8,687 bases of DNA from positions 1 to 8,687 of the forward strand of contig JAIVIG010000144.1 of NCBI GenBank assembly GCA_020200675.1, in the 5' to 3' direction. This stretch comes from Actinomycetota bacterium (GTDB taxonomy: Bacteria > Actinomycetota > Rubrobacteria > Rubrobacterales > Rubrobacteraceae). Positions 1 to 6,320 of the stretch are shown in pieces. A program made the position numbers and the translations under genes. The stretch's first letter is position 1, and each line of letters starts with the position of its first letter. The notes under the pieces are model-generated. The model was not told the origin of the DNA. It made no database searches and worked only from the letters and a program-made list of their open reading frames with translations.

Positions 1-82
1 GATGCTCGGCGAGGTTGGTCAAGGTGTAGTTGACCTGGCTACTCAACAGATACTGGCAGTAGTCCAACTTCGTAAAGCTCAT
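1..82 (-). CDS. IS transposase, N-terminal fragment (cut by window edge)
   Basis: Reading the minus strand from the ATG at 82-80 gives 27 codons that stay open to the window edge: MSFTKLDYCQYLLSSQ followed by VNYTLTNLAEH. This opening (LDYCQxLLSSQ, NYTxTNLAxH) matches from memory the N-terminus of a DDE transposase group common in cyanobacteria and some actinobacteria, annotated as IS4- or IS701-like. The catalytic residues would lie outside the window, so neither intactness nor the exact IS family can be judged. It is transcribed away from the downstream thiamine-binding gene. The outer end of the element should therefore fall between about 83 and 190, but I cannot place a terminal inverted repeat because the other end is not visible. 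Confidence 0.6.
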   Translation of the reverse strand, partial: MSFTKLDYCQYLLSSQVNYTLTNLAEH

Positions 83-195
83 GTTTTCAGGGTAGCAGAT
101 CCAGCCTCTGCGTAAGTCCTACTCTGATCTGAATTGTCTGATTCGCTCCGACGGGGGAGGGTGTTCAGAAGCCCGCGGATCCTCCGGGAGCGGAA

Positions 196-204
196 GGGAG
201 AGGA
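196..204 (+). promoter_or_regulatory. Shine-Dalgarno that decides the start at GTG 212
   Basis: GGGAGAGGA lies 7 nt before the GTG at 212. The longer in-frame alternative, a TTG at 134, has no purine-rich stretch at a suitable distance and would add 26 arginine-rich residues not seen in the family. Confidence 0.6.
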
Positions 205-211
205 CGATAGC

Positions 212-520
212 GTGATTATAGCCGAGGTGAGCATCTTCCCGCTCGGGACGGGAACGCCGGGCGTCAGCGATTACGTGAAGGTAGCGATCAGGGAGTTGGA
301 GGCATCCGGGCTGAAGTGCACCCCGGGGCCGATGGGGACGACAGTAGAGGCCGAAACGACCGGAGAGGCCTACGCCGCCATCGCCCGGGCGCAGGCCGCC
401 GTCTTCGAGCTCGGGGCCGAGCGAGCGTACACGGTCATCAAGATGGACGAACGGCGGGACGTGGAGGACCGCTCCACAGAGGACATGCTGGACTCGGTCC
501 GCGACCGGGACGTTGGTTGA
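212..520 (+). CDS. MTH1187/YqgV-family thiamine-binding protein
   Basis: This 102-residue protein is the usual length of the MTH1187 (DUF77) family. These are small ferredoxin-like-fold proteins that form tetramers and bind thiamine or its pyrimidine moiety in the cytoplasm; their cellular role is not settled. Family signatures visible are the N-terminal strand with IFPLGTGTPGVSDYV (about residues 8-22), the GPMGTTVEAE segment (about 39-48), a helix rich in Ala with the ending AVFELGAERAYTVIK, and the closing DERRD. The GTG start at 212 is chosen over the TTG at 134 because of the ribosome binding site and because the protein then begins exactly at the family's first beta strand. It stands alone, with about 150 bases of non-coding DNA on its 3' side and an IS end upstream. 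Insertion next to the promoter could have altered its expression. Confidence 0.88.
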   Translation: MIIAEVSIFPLGTGTPGVSDYVKVAIRELEASGLKCTPGPMGTTVEAETTGEAYAAIARAQAAVFELGAERAYTVIKMDERRDVEDRSTEDMLDSVRDRDVG

Positions 521-562
521 CCGAAGGGCGGCGCTCTTGCTCTGCTGTCCTTCGCCGATCGG

Positions 563-581
563 GGTCGGTGCGGCACCGACC
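563..581 (+). terminator. GC-rich hairpin after the thiamine-binding gene
   Basis: GGTCGGTG (563-570) pairs perfectly with CACCGACC (574-581) around a 3-nt CGG loop. It sits 43 bases after the stop of the upstream gene and well before the glycosyltransferase operon, as expected for a terminator. No clear U-run follows, so it may be a weak or factor-assisted terminator, or only an RNA 3'-end stabiliser. Confidence 0.4.
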
Positions 582-676
582 TCGTGCTTGCGCTACTCTT
601 CGCCACTAGAACTTACCGGTCGGACCGGAGCGGGTGATGCTGGTTCAGCCTGGAGACGCAGCGGTGAAGGTGGTAG

Positions 677-1864
677 ATGAGCAACGGCGAGTTCGAGGGG
701 GAATCTAAAGACGGGCGCTTCGGCTCCGGCGCCGACGTGCGTCCGATCGCCGGATCCCGGAAGAGCGCGTCGGCGGGGGAGGACCGCAAGGCAACCCCGG
801 TACGCGGGATCCTGTTCGTGGAGTTGCTGGGCGGGCTCGGGGATGCCCTGATCTCGCTGCAGGCCATCCAGGCGCTCGCTCGCTCGTACCCGGAGGCTCG
901 CCTGACCATCTTCACCTTCCAGCCCGGCGGCGAGTTGCTCGAAGGCGACCCGTTGATCCACGAGGTAGTACAAATCCCGAAGCCCGACTCCACCTGCCCG
1001 TACCGTGCTCGGGAGGCGGTCGAGGAGATGCTCGCGCGGGGCGGCTGGGACCTCGTGGTTTCGGACACGTCCTACGATGGCATAGACGCCCTGATACGCG
1101 ACTGCGGTGTGTCACACACGGTGACTAACCTGTGGCGATCACCGCCTCCCGACGAGCACGTGGGCAAGCGATTCTTGCGTATCCTACTGGCCGACGGCCT
1201 GATCGAGCCGGAGGCCATCTCCCCGCCCCTGCTCCACCTCACCTCCGAGGAGCGCTCCGTCGCCGCCGAACGGCTCGCCGATCTACGTCGGCCGTTGGTC
1301 TTCCTGCTCCCGGACGCGGGGATGGAGGTGAAGCGCTGGCCGGAGGAGCGTTGGGGCGCTTTGGGCCGGGCTCTCGGCGACCGCCACGGCGCGGACGTCG
1401 TGGTGCCGGTAGGAGCCGACCCCGAGCAGGCGTCGCGCGTCGCCCGGCTTATCGGAGAACGGGCGCGCGTGTGGCCGCGCGGTTCGCTGCGCGAGCTCGC
1501 CGCCGCCCTGTCTTGCGCGGATATCGCCATAGGGGCGGACACAGGACCGCTGCGTATCGCCGCCACGCTCGAAGTGCCCACGGTCATGCTCTTCGGTCCT
1601 GCTTGGCACGGCCGCTACGGCCAGCCGCCCCCGCACGCGAACCTCCAGGGCCACCCCGAATGTCCCCAGCGCATCGTCTCCGACTTCACCCAACAGCCCT
1701 GCTGGTACTCGGGGACTTGCACGCTCGAAGACCGCCCGTGGCGCACTTGTCTGGAGGACATCTCCGTGGAGGATGCGCTGGCCGCTGCCGCCAACTTTCT
1801 CGATGGCCGGTCAGAAGGGGAGGCTGCCATCTGCGATGCGAGTCTTCACGGGGATGCACGGTGA
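677..1864 (+). CDS. Glycosyltransferase family 9 (heptosyltransferase-like)
   Basis: This 395-residue protein carries the GT-B fold layout of GT9, the ADP-heptose:LPS heptosyltransferase superfamily. Residues 1-42 are a low-complexity, probably disordered leader. The N-terminal Rossmann half opens at about 43 with RGILFVELLGGLGDALISL, the family's acceptor-side glycine loop. The C-terminal half has LVFLLPDAGMEVKRWPEERW (about 207-226) and the donor-site signature GADTGPLRIAATL (286-298) followed by PTVMLFGP. Near the C-terminus are four cysteines (329, 342, 348, 358) in a CPQ/CWYSGTC/C arrangement common in GT9. The ATG at 677 has a GGTGG box about 6 nt upstream. The stop overlaps the next gene's GTG, so the two are very likely co-translated. 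The sugar and acceptor cannot be told from sequence. In an organism that probably lacks LPS, a cell-wall or capsular glycan is more likely than lipid A core. Confidence 0.85.
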   Translation: MSNGEFEGESKDGRFGSGADVRPIAGSRKSASAGEDRKATPVRGILFVELLGGLGDALISLQAIQALARSYPEARLTIFTFQPGGELLEGDPLIHEVVQIPKPDSTCPYRAREAVEEMLARGGWDLVVSDTSYDGIDALIRDCGVSHTVTNLWRSPPPDEHVGKRFLRILLADGLIEPEAISPPLLHLTSEERSVAAERLADLRRPLVFLLPDAGMEVKRWPEERWGALGRALGDRHGADVVVPVGADPEQASRVARLIGERARVWPRGSLRELAAALSCADIAIGADTGPLRIAATLEVPTVMLFGPAWHGRYGQPPPHANLQGHPECPQRIVSDFTQQPCWYSGTCTLEDRPWRTCLEDISVEDALAAAANFLDGRSEGEAAICDASLHGDAR

Positions 1865-2967
1865 ACGGACCCTGGGCGGAGGCGCGGCGGCTGCTGGTGA
1901 TGCGGCTCGACAACATCGGCGACGTGGTTATGACGGGGGCTGTTCTGCGCGCGCTCAAGGAGAATCTGTCTGGGGCGAGCATCACGCTGATGGCGAGCCC
2001 CGGGGGGAAGGAGGCCGCGCCACTTCTGCCATGGGTGGACGAGGTGCTCGCGTGGCGTGTCCTCTGGCAGGATCTGGGACGCCTCTCCTTCGATCCGGCA
2101 CGGGAGTTGGAGTTGATCGGAGCCTTGCGAGAGGGCTCCTACGACGCGGCGATAATCCTCACCTCCTTCAAGCAGACGCCGCATCCCGCTGGCTACGCCT
2201 GCTACCTGGCGGGCATCCCTCTGAGGCTGGGCGAGTCGAAGGAGTGGGGCGGGGGCGTTCTCACCGACGAGGCGCCCTCCGTGCCCGACGAACTGCACCA
2301 GGTGGAGCGGAACCTGCGCATGATCGAGCACGCAGGCTTCCGCGTCGAGGACCGCAGCCTGAACATCCACGTCCCCGAGGAGGCGCGCAGGACCGCCGCC
2401 GAACTGCTGGAGGCGCGCGGCGTCACCGCACACGCGCCGTACGTCCTGTTGAATCCCTGGGCGAGCGCGCAGGCCCGTACCTATCCCACGCACCGCTTCG
2501 CCCTCGCCGCGCGCCTCCTCGCTGCAGAGACGGGCTGGCCGGTGGTGGTGAGCGGCACCGAAGCGGACCGTAGCCGCAGCGGAGAGCTGCTCGGCGCTCT
2601 CGGTGACCGGGGCGTGGATCTCGTCGGCGCGACCAGTCTCTCCGAGCTTGCGGCGCTCGTCGAGGGCGCGCGGTTGGTGTTGACGAACAATACCTCCACA
2701 ATGCACCTCCTCGACGCCCTGCGCACGCCGGGCGTGGTGCTGTTCTCGGGCACGGAGCTAGAGGAGCAGTGGCGCCCGCGCGACGCCCCACACCGGCTGC
2801 TTCGCCGCGAGACGTGGTGCAGCCCTTGCTACGCTTTCACCTGCCCGTACAACCTCGAATGTTTGGATATACCTCCCGAAGAGGTGGCGAAGGCCGGCCT
2901 CTCGCTGCTCGCCGAGGTAGGCGACCGGCCCGCGGCAGTTCCTCACCAGGAGGGAACGTGCGCGTGA
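1861..2967 (+). CDS. Second GT9 glycosyltransferase, TNNTSTMH subtype
   Basis: This 368-residue GT9 protein starts at the GTG at 1861, which shares GTGA with the previous stop; upstream in-frame sequence is only a shadow of the first GT9. The N-terminus has the classic LLVMRLDNIGDVVMTGAVLRAL-type loop (residues 11-32), and VLLNPWASAQARTYP (195-209) begins the donor half. At the donor site the usual D-[ST]-G-P-M-H is replaced by NNTSTMHL (276-283), followed by TPGVVLFSGTELEEQW. This variant recurs, as I remember, in a GT9 branch found in cyanobacteria and other non-LPS-core settings, so it is probably a subfamily feature and not damage. A cysteine cluster C320-x2-C323-x4-C328-x5-C334 precedes the ending ECLDIPPEEV. 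It shares little residue-level identity with the first GT9, which argues for distinct transfer steps rather than recent duplication. Confidence 0.85.
   Translation: MNGPWAEARRLLVMRLDNIGDVVMTGAVLRALKENLSGASITLMASPGGKEAAPLLPWVDEVLAWRVLWQDLGRLSFDPARELELIGALREGSYDAAIILTSFKQTPHPAGYACYLAGIPLRLGESKEWGGGVLTDEAPSVPDELHQVERNLRMIEHAGFRVEDRSLNIHVPEEARRTAAELLEARGVTAHAPYVLLNPWASAQARTYPTHRFALAARLLAAETGWPVVVSGTEADRSRSGELLGALGDRGVDLVGATSLSELAALVEGARLVLTNNTSTMHLLDALRTPGVVLFSGTELEEQWRPRDAPHRLLRRETWCSPCYAFTCPYNLECLDIPPEEVAKAGLSLLAEVGDRPAAVPHQEGTCA
2948..2954 (+). promoter_or_regulatory. Strong Shine-Dalgarno of the GT4 gene
   Basis: AGGAGGG lies inside the end of the second GT9 gene. It is 9 nt before the GTG at 2964 and only 3 nt before another in-frame GTG at 2958. 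The spacing favours 2964, which also recreates the GTGA stop/start overlap seen at the previous junction. Confidence 0.7.
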
Positions 2968-4172
2968 CGCGCGTGGTGATGGTGGCGGGCACGTACCGGC
3001 CGGAGCGCTGCGGCGTGGCACACTACGTCCAACGTCTCCGCTTCGCCCTCGACGAGCGCGGCGTCTCCTCCCTCGTGCTCACCACCAAAGAGGCGGCTAA
3101 GGACTCGAAAGATCAGAGGGTGAAGGGTGTGGTGGGCGGGTGGGGGCTTACTGACCTGCCGGCGCTGGTGCGGGCCGTGCGGCGGGCGAAGCCCCACGTG
3201 ATCCACGTCCAGCACGCCGCCGGTGCGTACGGCTTCAAGCGCGCCGTCTTCTTCTTACCGCCGCTCCTGCGCGCCGCCGGCTGCCGTGCTCCCCTCGTAA
3301 CCACGGTACACGAGTACGGCTGGTGGGAGTGGGAGCCGCGCGGCGTCCCGCCGGGAGCCATCGAGGCGCTCAAGACCTGGGGGCAGAGCCGCGGAGTGTG
3401 GGACCGCGAGGACGGTTTCCTGCTCACCGGAAGCGACATCCTGCTTACGACGAACACCCACGCCGAGGCCGCCGTCGCCGAGCGGCTGCCGTGGCTCTCC
3501 TCCCGGATGCACCGCGTCCCGCTCGTCGCGAACGTGGATACCGCCCCGGTTGGGCGCGACGAGGCCAGGGACGAGGCGCGCTCCCGGTACGGCTGGCCCC
3601 CCGACGCGGAGGTCGTCGCCTACTTCGGATTTCTCCACCCGGTCAAGGGCATAGAGAACCTGCTGAAGGCGCACAAGGAGGTACTGGAGAGCCGGCCGAA
3701 GGCACGCCTGCTGCTGATCGGCGGCGCCGAGAGCCTGGCGCTGGCCGACGAGGCCGACTGGTACTGGAACAAGCTCCGGACGCTAGCCGATGAACTCGGG
3801 CTTGACGGCTCCGTAGCGATGACTGGCTACGTGCCGGAAGAGGACGCCTCCCGTTTGCTATCGGGTGCCGATGTGGGGGTGTTGCCGTTCAACGAAGGCG
3901 TCACCCTAAAGAGTGGCACCTTGCTCGCGCTCTTCGCGCACGGTCTGCCCGTGGTCGCCACGCGCCCGGACCCGCCGGAGCCGGAACTTGCGGAGGGACG
4001 GCTGTTGCGACTCGTGGAGCGGCGGGATGAACCTCTCCTGGTCCACCATAGCGGAGCGTCACGAGGAAGTGTACGAGGCGGTGCTAAAGAGCAAGACAGA
4101 AGTACACGTGGGTTGAGCGCTACCAGCGTTTTTGGTAGGTGGGCTGGCTTGCCGGGGCCGGGTAGTGGGTAA
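2964..4172 (+). CDS. Glycosyltransferase family 4, C-terminus frameshifted
   Basis: This 402-residue GT-B enzyme of the GT4 (GT1-superfamily) type probably uses a nucleotide-sugar donor on a cytoplasmic lipid-linked or wall acceptor. The N-terminal domain opens VVMVAGTYRPERCGVAHYVQ (4-23) and includes HVIHVQHAAGAYG (78-90) and a TTVHEYGWWEW stretch (113-123). The donor domain has VAYFGFLHPVKGIENLLKA (218-236), ARLLLIGGAE, VAMTGYVPEEDASRLLSGAD (284-303), and the substrate loop LPFNEGVTLKSGTLLALFAHGLPVVAT (307-333), where E311 is the conserved acid. Up to about E356 everything follows the family. The remaining 46 residues are arginine/glycine/serine-rich with no family resemblance, while the expected ending appears in the next frame at 4027-4116. 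The loss covers the C-terminal helix that crosses back over the N-terminal domain, so activity is doubtful. A GTG at 2958 is a possible alternative start. Confidence 0.82.
   Translation: MTRVVMVAGTYRPERCGVAHYVQRLRFALDERGVSSLVLTTKEAAKDSKDQRVKGVVGGWGLTDLPALVRAVRRAKPHVIHVQHAAGAYGFKRAVFFLPPLLRAAGCRAPLVTTVHEYGWWEWEPRGVPPGAIEALKTWGQSRGVWDREDGFLLTGSDILLTTNTHAEAAVAERLPWLSSRMHRVPLVANVDTAPVGRDEARDEARSRYGWPPDAEVVAYFGFLHPVKGIENLLKAHKEVLESRPKARLLLIGGAESLALADEADWYWNKLRTLADELGLDGSVAMTGYVPEEDASRLLSGADVGVLPFNEGVTLKSGTLLALFAHGLPVVATRPDPPEPELAEGRLLRLVERRDEPLLVHHSGASRGSVRGGAKEQDRSTRGLSATSVFGRWAGLPGPGSG
4027..4116 (+). pseudogene. Out-of-frame remnant of the GT4 C-terminus
   Basis: In the +1 frame relative to the GT4 gene, this stretch reads MNLSWSTIAERHEEVYEAVL, then KSKTEVHVG and a stop. 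F-S-W-x-x-I-A-x-R-H-x-E-V-Y is the standard end of many GT4 enzymes, so this is the original 3' end of the gene. In relatives, as I remember them, about 30 residues separate the ERRDPE-like segment from this motif; here they abut at about 4029. That points to a deletion of roughly 100 bases, not divisible by three, instead of a one-base slip. It is not an independent gene. Confidence 0.7.
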
Positions 4173-4173
4173 A

Positions 4174-4195
4174 CCCTTCCAAACCGAGAAGGGAG
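4174..4195 (+). promoter_or_regulatory. Hairpin pairing with the Shine-Dalgarno of the Rieske gene
   Basis: CCCTTC (4174-4179) is the exact complement of GAAGGG (4188-4193), with an 8-nt loop. The 3' arm contains most of the ribosome binding site AAGGGAG (4189-4195), which sits 4 nt before the ATG at 4200. In the mRNA this would mask the site unless melted. The GT4 reading frame ends at 4172, two bases before the stem, so a terminating ribosome would be expected to open it. The pairing is seen; the regulatory role is inferred, and a 6-bp stem can arise by chance. Confidence 0.4.
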
Positions 4196-4199
4196 TTTC

Positions 4200-5120
4200 A
4201 TGGGTGCACCGTTAGGCCAGCGTATCGTTGATCGATTGAACTGGTTGGACCCCATCGCCGAGAAGCTGCAGCCCAAAGTGAAGGAGGCAGTAGGCAAGGG
4301 TGAAGAAAAGGGCGGCACGCCGGTCCGCAACGCTTTAGACGGCACCTACCTCGGGACACCGCTTCACCCGGCCCTCTCGGACGTACCCGTGGGATCCTGG
4401 ACCGCCGCCCTCGTGTTCGACGCCGTGGACCTCGTGAGCGGCTCGAAGGCCGCGCGCAACGCTGCGGACGGGGCGCTCGCGGTTGGGGTGGTGGGCGGCT
4501 TTCTGGCAGCCGCGGTAGGTTACTCGGACTGGCGGTACCTGAGCGGCGGGTCGAGGAGAATGGGGATGGCCCACGCGCTCGTGAACGGCGGCGGGATCGC
4601 TTTGAGCACGATCTCGCTTGGCCTTCGGGCAACGGGCCGCAGGAACGCCGGGCGCCTGGCGTTCCTGGCCGGGTACTCGCTCACCGGGGTGGGAGCCCAC
4701 CTGGGTGGGGAGCTCTCCTACGGTTACGGGCTGCGGGTGAACCGGAACGTCTTCGAGTGGGCCGGTCCTGTCGAGTTTACCCCGGTTCTAAGAGAGAGCG
4801 ATCTATCCGATTCCGAGTTGCGTCGGGTGGAGATCGACGGCGAAGACGGCAAGGTGGGGATCCTGCTCAGCCGGGCGCAGGGAGGCAAAGTCTGCGCCAT
4901 CTCTGCCACCTGCAACCACTTCAGCGGACCGCTGGAGAGGGGTGACCGCGAAGGCGACACCGTCATCTGCCCCTGGCACAAGTCTCGCTTCGACCTGTGC
5001 AGCGGCGAGGCGATAGATGGTCCGGCCGTCTTTCCCCAATCACGCTACCACACGAGGGTGCACGACGGAAACATAGAGATCAAAGCCGCCGCGGAGAACG
5101 TCCAGAAGAAGGTGCGCTAG
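4200..5120 (+). CDS. DUF2231 membrane protein fused to a Rieske [2Fe-2S] domain
   Basis: This is a 306-residue two-domain protein. Residues 1-40 form a charged cytoplasmic leader. The DUF2231 domain follows at about 48-175, with the characteristic PLHPALSDVPVGSW (54-67) and about four hydrophobic segments (roughly 66-81, 91-110, 123-142, 151-170). The C-terminal Rieske domain (about 193-295) has the cluster ligands C238-N-H240 and C257-P-W-H260, separated by 16 residues, then the loop KSRFDLCSGEAIDGPA. All four ligands are present, so a [2Fe-2S] cluster should assemble. The CPWH form with a short FDLCSG loop resembles soluble ferredoxin-type Rieske domains more than cytochrome bc1. The likely role is membrane-tethered electron transfer, with the partner unknown. 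It follows the GT operon by only 27 bases and may be read from the same transcript. Confidence 0.9.
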   Translation: MGAPLGQRIVDRLNWLDPIAEKLQPKVKEAVGKGEEKGGTPVRNALDGTYLGTPLHPALSDVPVGSWTAALVFDAVDLVSGSKAARNAADGALAVGVVGGFLAAAVGYSDWRYLSGGSRRMGMAHALVNGGGIALSTISLGLRATGRRNAGRLAFLAGYSLTGVGAHLGGELSYGYGLRVNRNVFEWAGPVEFTPVLRESDLSDSELRRVEIDGEDGKVGILLSRAQGGKVCAISATCNHFSGPLERGDREGDTVICPWHKSRFDLCSGEAIDGPAVFPQSRYHTRVHDGNIEIKAAAENVQKKVR

Positions 5121-5306
5121 GGTCGGGACAAATCCCACTGCGGAGACGCCCTCGATTGACAGTACGCGGGGCCCCATAGGTCGGGTTATCTCAAGGCGGA
5201 GATGTCCTGGTGTTCAAAGGACTGGACCGCGTTGATGGGTGCGGTGAAGGAGAAACTCGACAGCTCCTTGACGGTAGTACCTTCCTGCCTACTCTCGATT
5301 CAGGCG
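5121..5306. other. Convergent intergenic gap; small unrecognised ORF only
   Basis: This lies between the 3' ends of the Rieske gene and the signalling gene. A plus-strand frame from ATG 5202 to the TAG at 5345 would give 47 residues beginning MSWCSKDWTALMGAV. It has no properly spaced ribosome binding site and resembles no family I know. It overlaps the end of the signalling gene by 39 bases. Only weak hairpins are visible, such as GGGA/TCCC at about 5125-5136, and none qualifies as a clear terminator. Confidence 0.3.
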
Positions 5307-6320
5307 CTAATTTGGAAGACCGCTATGGTTGCTTTCGGGGTCTAGCCCCAACTTTGCCGACATTTCCGGGCTAGGTAACGGCTTCGAGAAGTAATTCCCC
5401 TGCGCCTGGTCGCATCCGAGCTTACGCAACTGCCGAAGTTGATAGTCGTTCTCTACACCTTCGGCCACCACTTTCAGACCGAAGATGTGCGACAGATTGA
5501 CCGTAAGCGAGACGAGCGCTGTATCCTCGTAATTTCTCCCTAGCTTAGCGACGAACGTTTTATCTATTTTTAGGCTATCTACCGGAAAACGGTTCAGGTA
5601 AGAGAGCGACGAGTAGCCGGTCCCGAAGTCGTCGATCGAAAGTTGTACCCCGAGTTCCTTCAGAGCCTGGAGCGTGTCGATGGTGTGCTGCGTGTCCTCC
5701 ATCAGCAGGCTCTCGGTAATCTCGATATCGAGGCTGCAAGGGTTCAGTCCCGTCTCGTGCAACGTCTCGGCAACGGTATCGGCCAGATCGGGTTGCTGGA
5801 ACTCCCTCGCGGAGAGGTTCACGCATACTGTCAGGGGGAGATCCGAAAGGTGACACTCCTGCCACTGCCGCGCCTGGCGGCAGGCTTCTCCTAGCACCCA
5901 CCGACCTATAGGAACGATCAACCCGGTCTCTTCCGCTATCGGGACGAATTGATCGGGGAGCATGAGTCCGCGTTCCGGGTGCTCCCATCGTATCAGCGCC
6001 TCTGCTCCGGCGATGCGGGGCGTCGGCAAGGCTACCGGAGTGGCTATAGTTTGGCCATTTGTTTCTCTAAGGTGCTTCTGAAGTTCGTTGTCCCGCTCCA
6101 CCAGCTGCAACTTTGGCTGGTAGTAGACCCTGAGCTCGTTCTTCTCGAGAGCCCGTCTGAGCTCGTTTTCCAGCTTCAGTCGTTCCAACGCGCGTTCGTT
6201 CATGTCTGGCTCGAACATTTCGTAGCGGGCCTTGCCGGTGTCTTTTGCCTGGTACATGGCCAGGTCCGCGTTTCGCAGGAGGATCCCCGGTAGATCCCAA
6301 GATCGTAAACTCGTCCCCAC
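5307..6320 (-). CDS. EAL phosphodiesterase half of a broken GGDEF-EAL gene
   Basis: This frame holds the last part of a GGDEF domain (PGILLRNADLAMYQAKDTGKA, residues 11-31) and a complete EAL domain (about 45-325). The EAL residues needed for c-di-GMP hydrolysis are all present: E107-A-L, N168 in VNLSAREF, E200 in IEITES, D230-D231 in DDFGTGYSSL, K251 in KIDKTFV, E287 and E290 in VAEGVE, and Q307 in QGNY. A stretch of about 36 residues separates QPK (68-70) from the EAL motif, longer than the roughly 12 usual there. No convincing ribosome binding site or natural N-terminus exists; the frame simply continues the upstream GAF-PAS-GGDEF frame after an out-of-frame junction at about 6290-6300. 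It may be translated from an internal start, in which case it would be a stand-alone phosphodiesterase, but it is more likely a gene fragment. The tail after residue 320 is not recognisable. Confidence 0.8.
   Translation of the reverse strand: MGTSLRSWDLPGILLRNADLAMYQAKDTGKARYEMFEPDMNERALERLKLENELRRALEKNELRVYYQPKLQLVERDNELQKHLRETNGQTIATPVALPTPRIAGAEALIRWEHPERGLMLPDQFVPIAEETGLIVPIGRWVLGEACRQARQWQECHLSDLPLTVCVNLSAREFQQPDLADTVAETLHETGLNPCSLDIEITESLLMEDTQHTIDTLQALKELGVQLSIDDFGTGYSSLSYLNRFPVDSLKIDKTFVAKLGRNYEDTALVSLTVNLSHIFGLKVVAEGVENDYQLRQLRKLGCDQAQGNYFSKPLPSPEMSAKLGLDPESNHSGLPN

Noticed and set aside
134..211. N-terminal extension of the thiamine-binding protein from TTG 134.
   Set aside because: No ribosome binding site, and the added residues precede the family's first strand; GTG 212 is better supported.
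1132..1860. An open frame continuous with the second GT9 gene that would extend it by 243 residues.
   Set aside because: It is the +2 shadow of the first GT9 gene: arginine/proline-rich with no family resemblance. The GTG at 1861 gives a complete GT9 N-terminus.
1846..2706. A 286-residue minus-strand frame.
   Set aside because: It lies wholly opposite the second GT9 gene, is low-complexity and arginine-rich, and is a normal by-product of high GC coding sequence.
4120..4138. CTACCA/TGGTAG stem with a 7-nt T-rich loop as a terminator.
   Set aside because: The stem is only 6 bp, the T-run is in the loop and not after the stem, and the GT4 frame runs through it.
5202..5345. A 47-codon ORF in the convergent gap as a possible small gene.
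   Set aside because: The purine-rich stretch abuts the ATG with no spacing, no family is recognised, and it overlaps the signalling gene's end. I kept it only as a low-confidence note.
5521..5580. A clearly AT-richer patch as a sign of inserted DNA.
   Set aside because: It encodes the conserved EAL segment VDSLKIDKTFVAKLG in frame, so it reflects codon choice and not an insertion.
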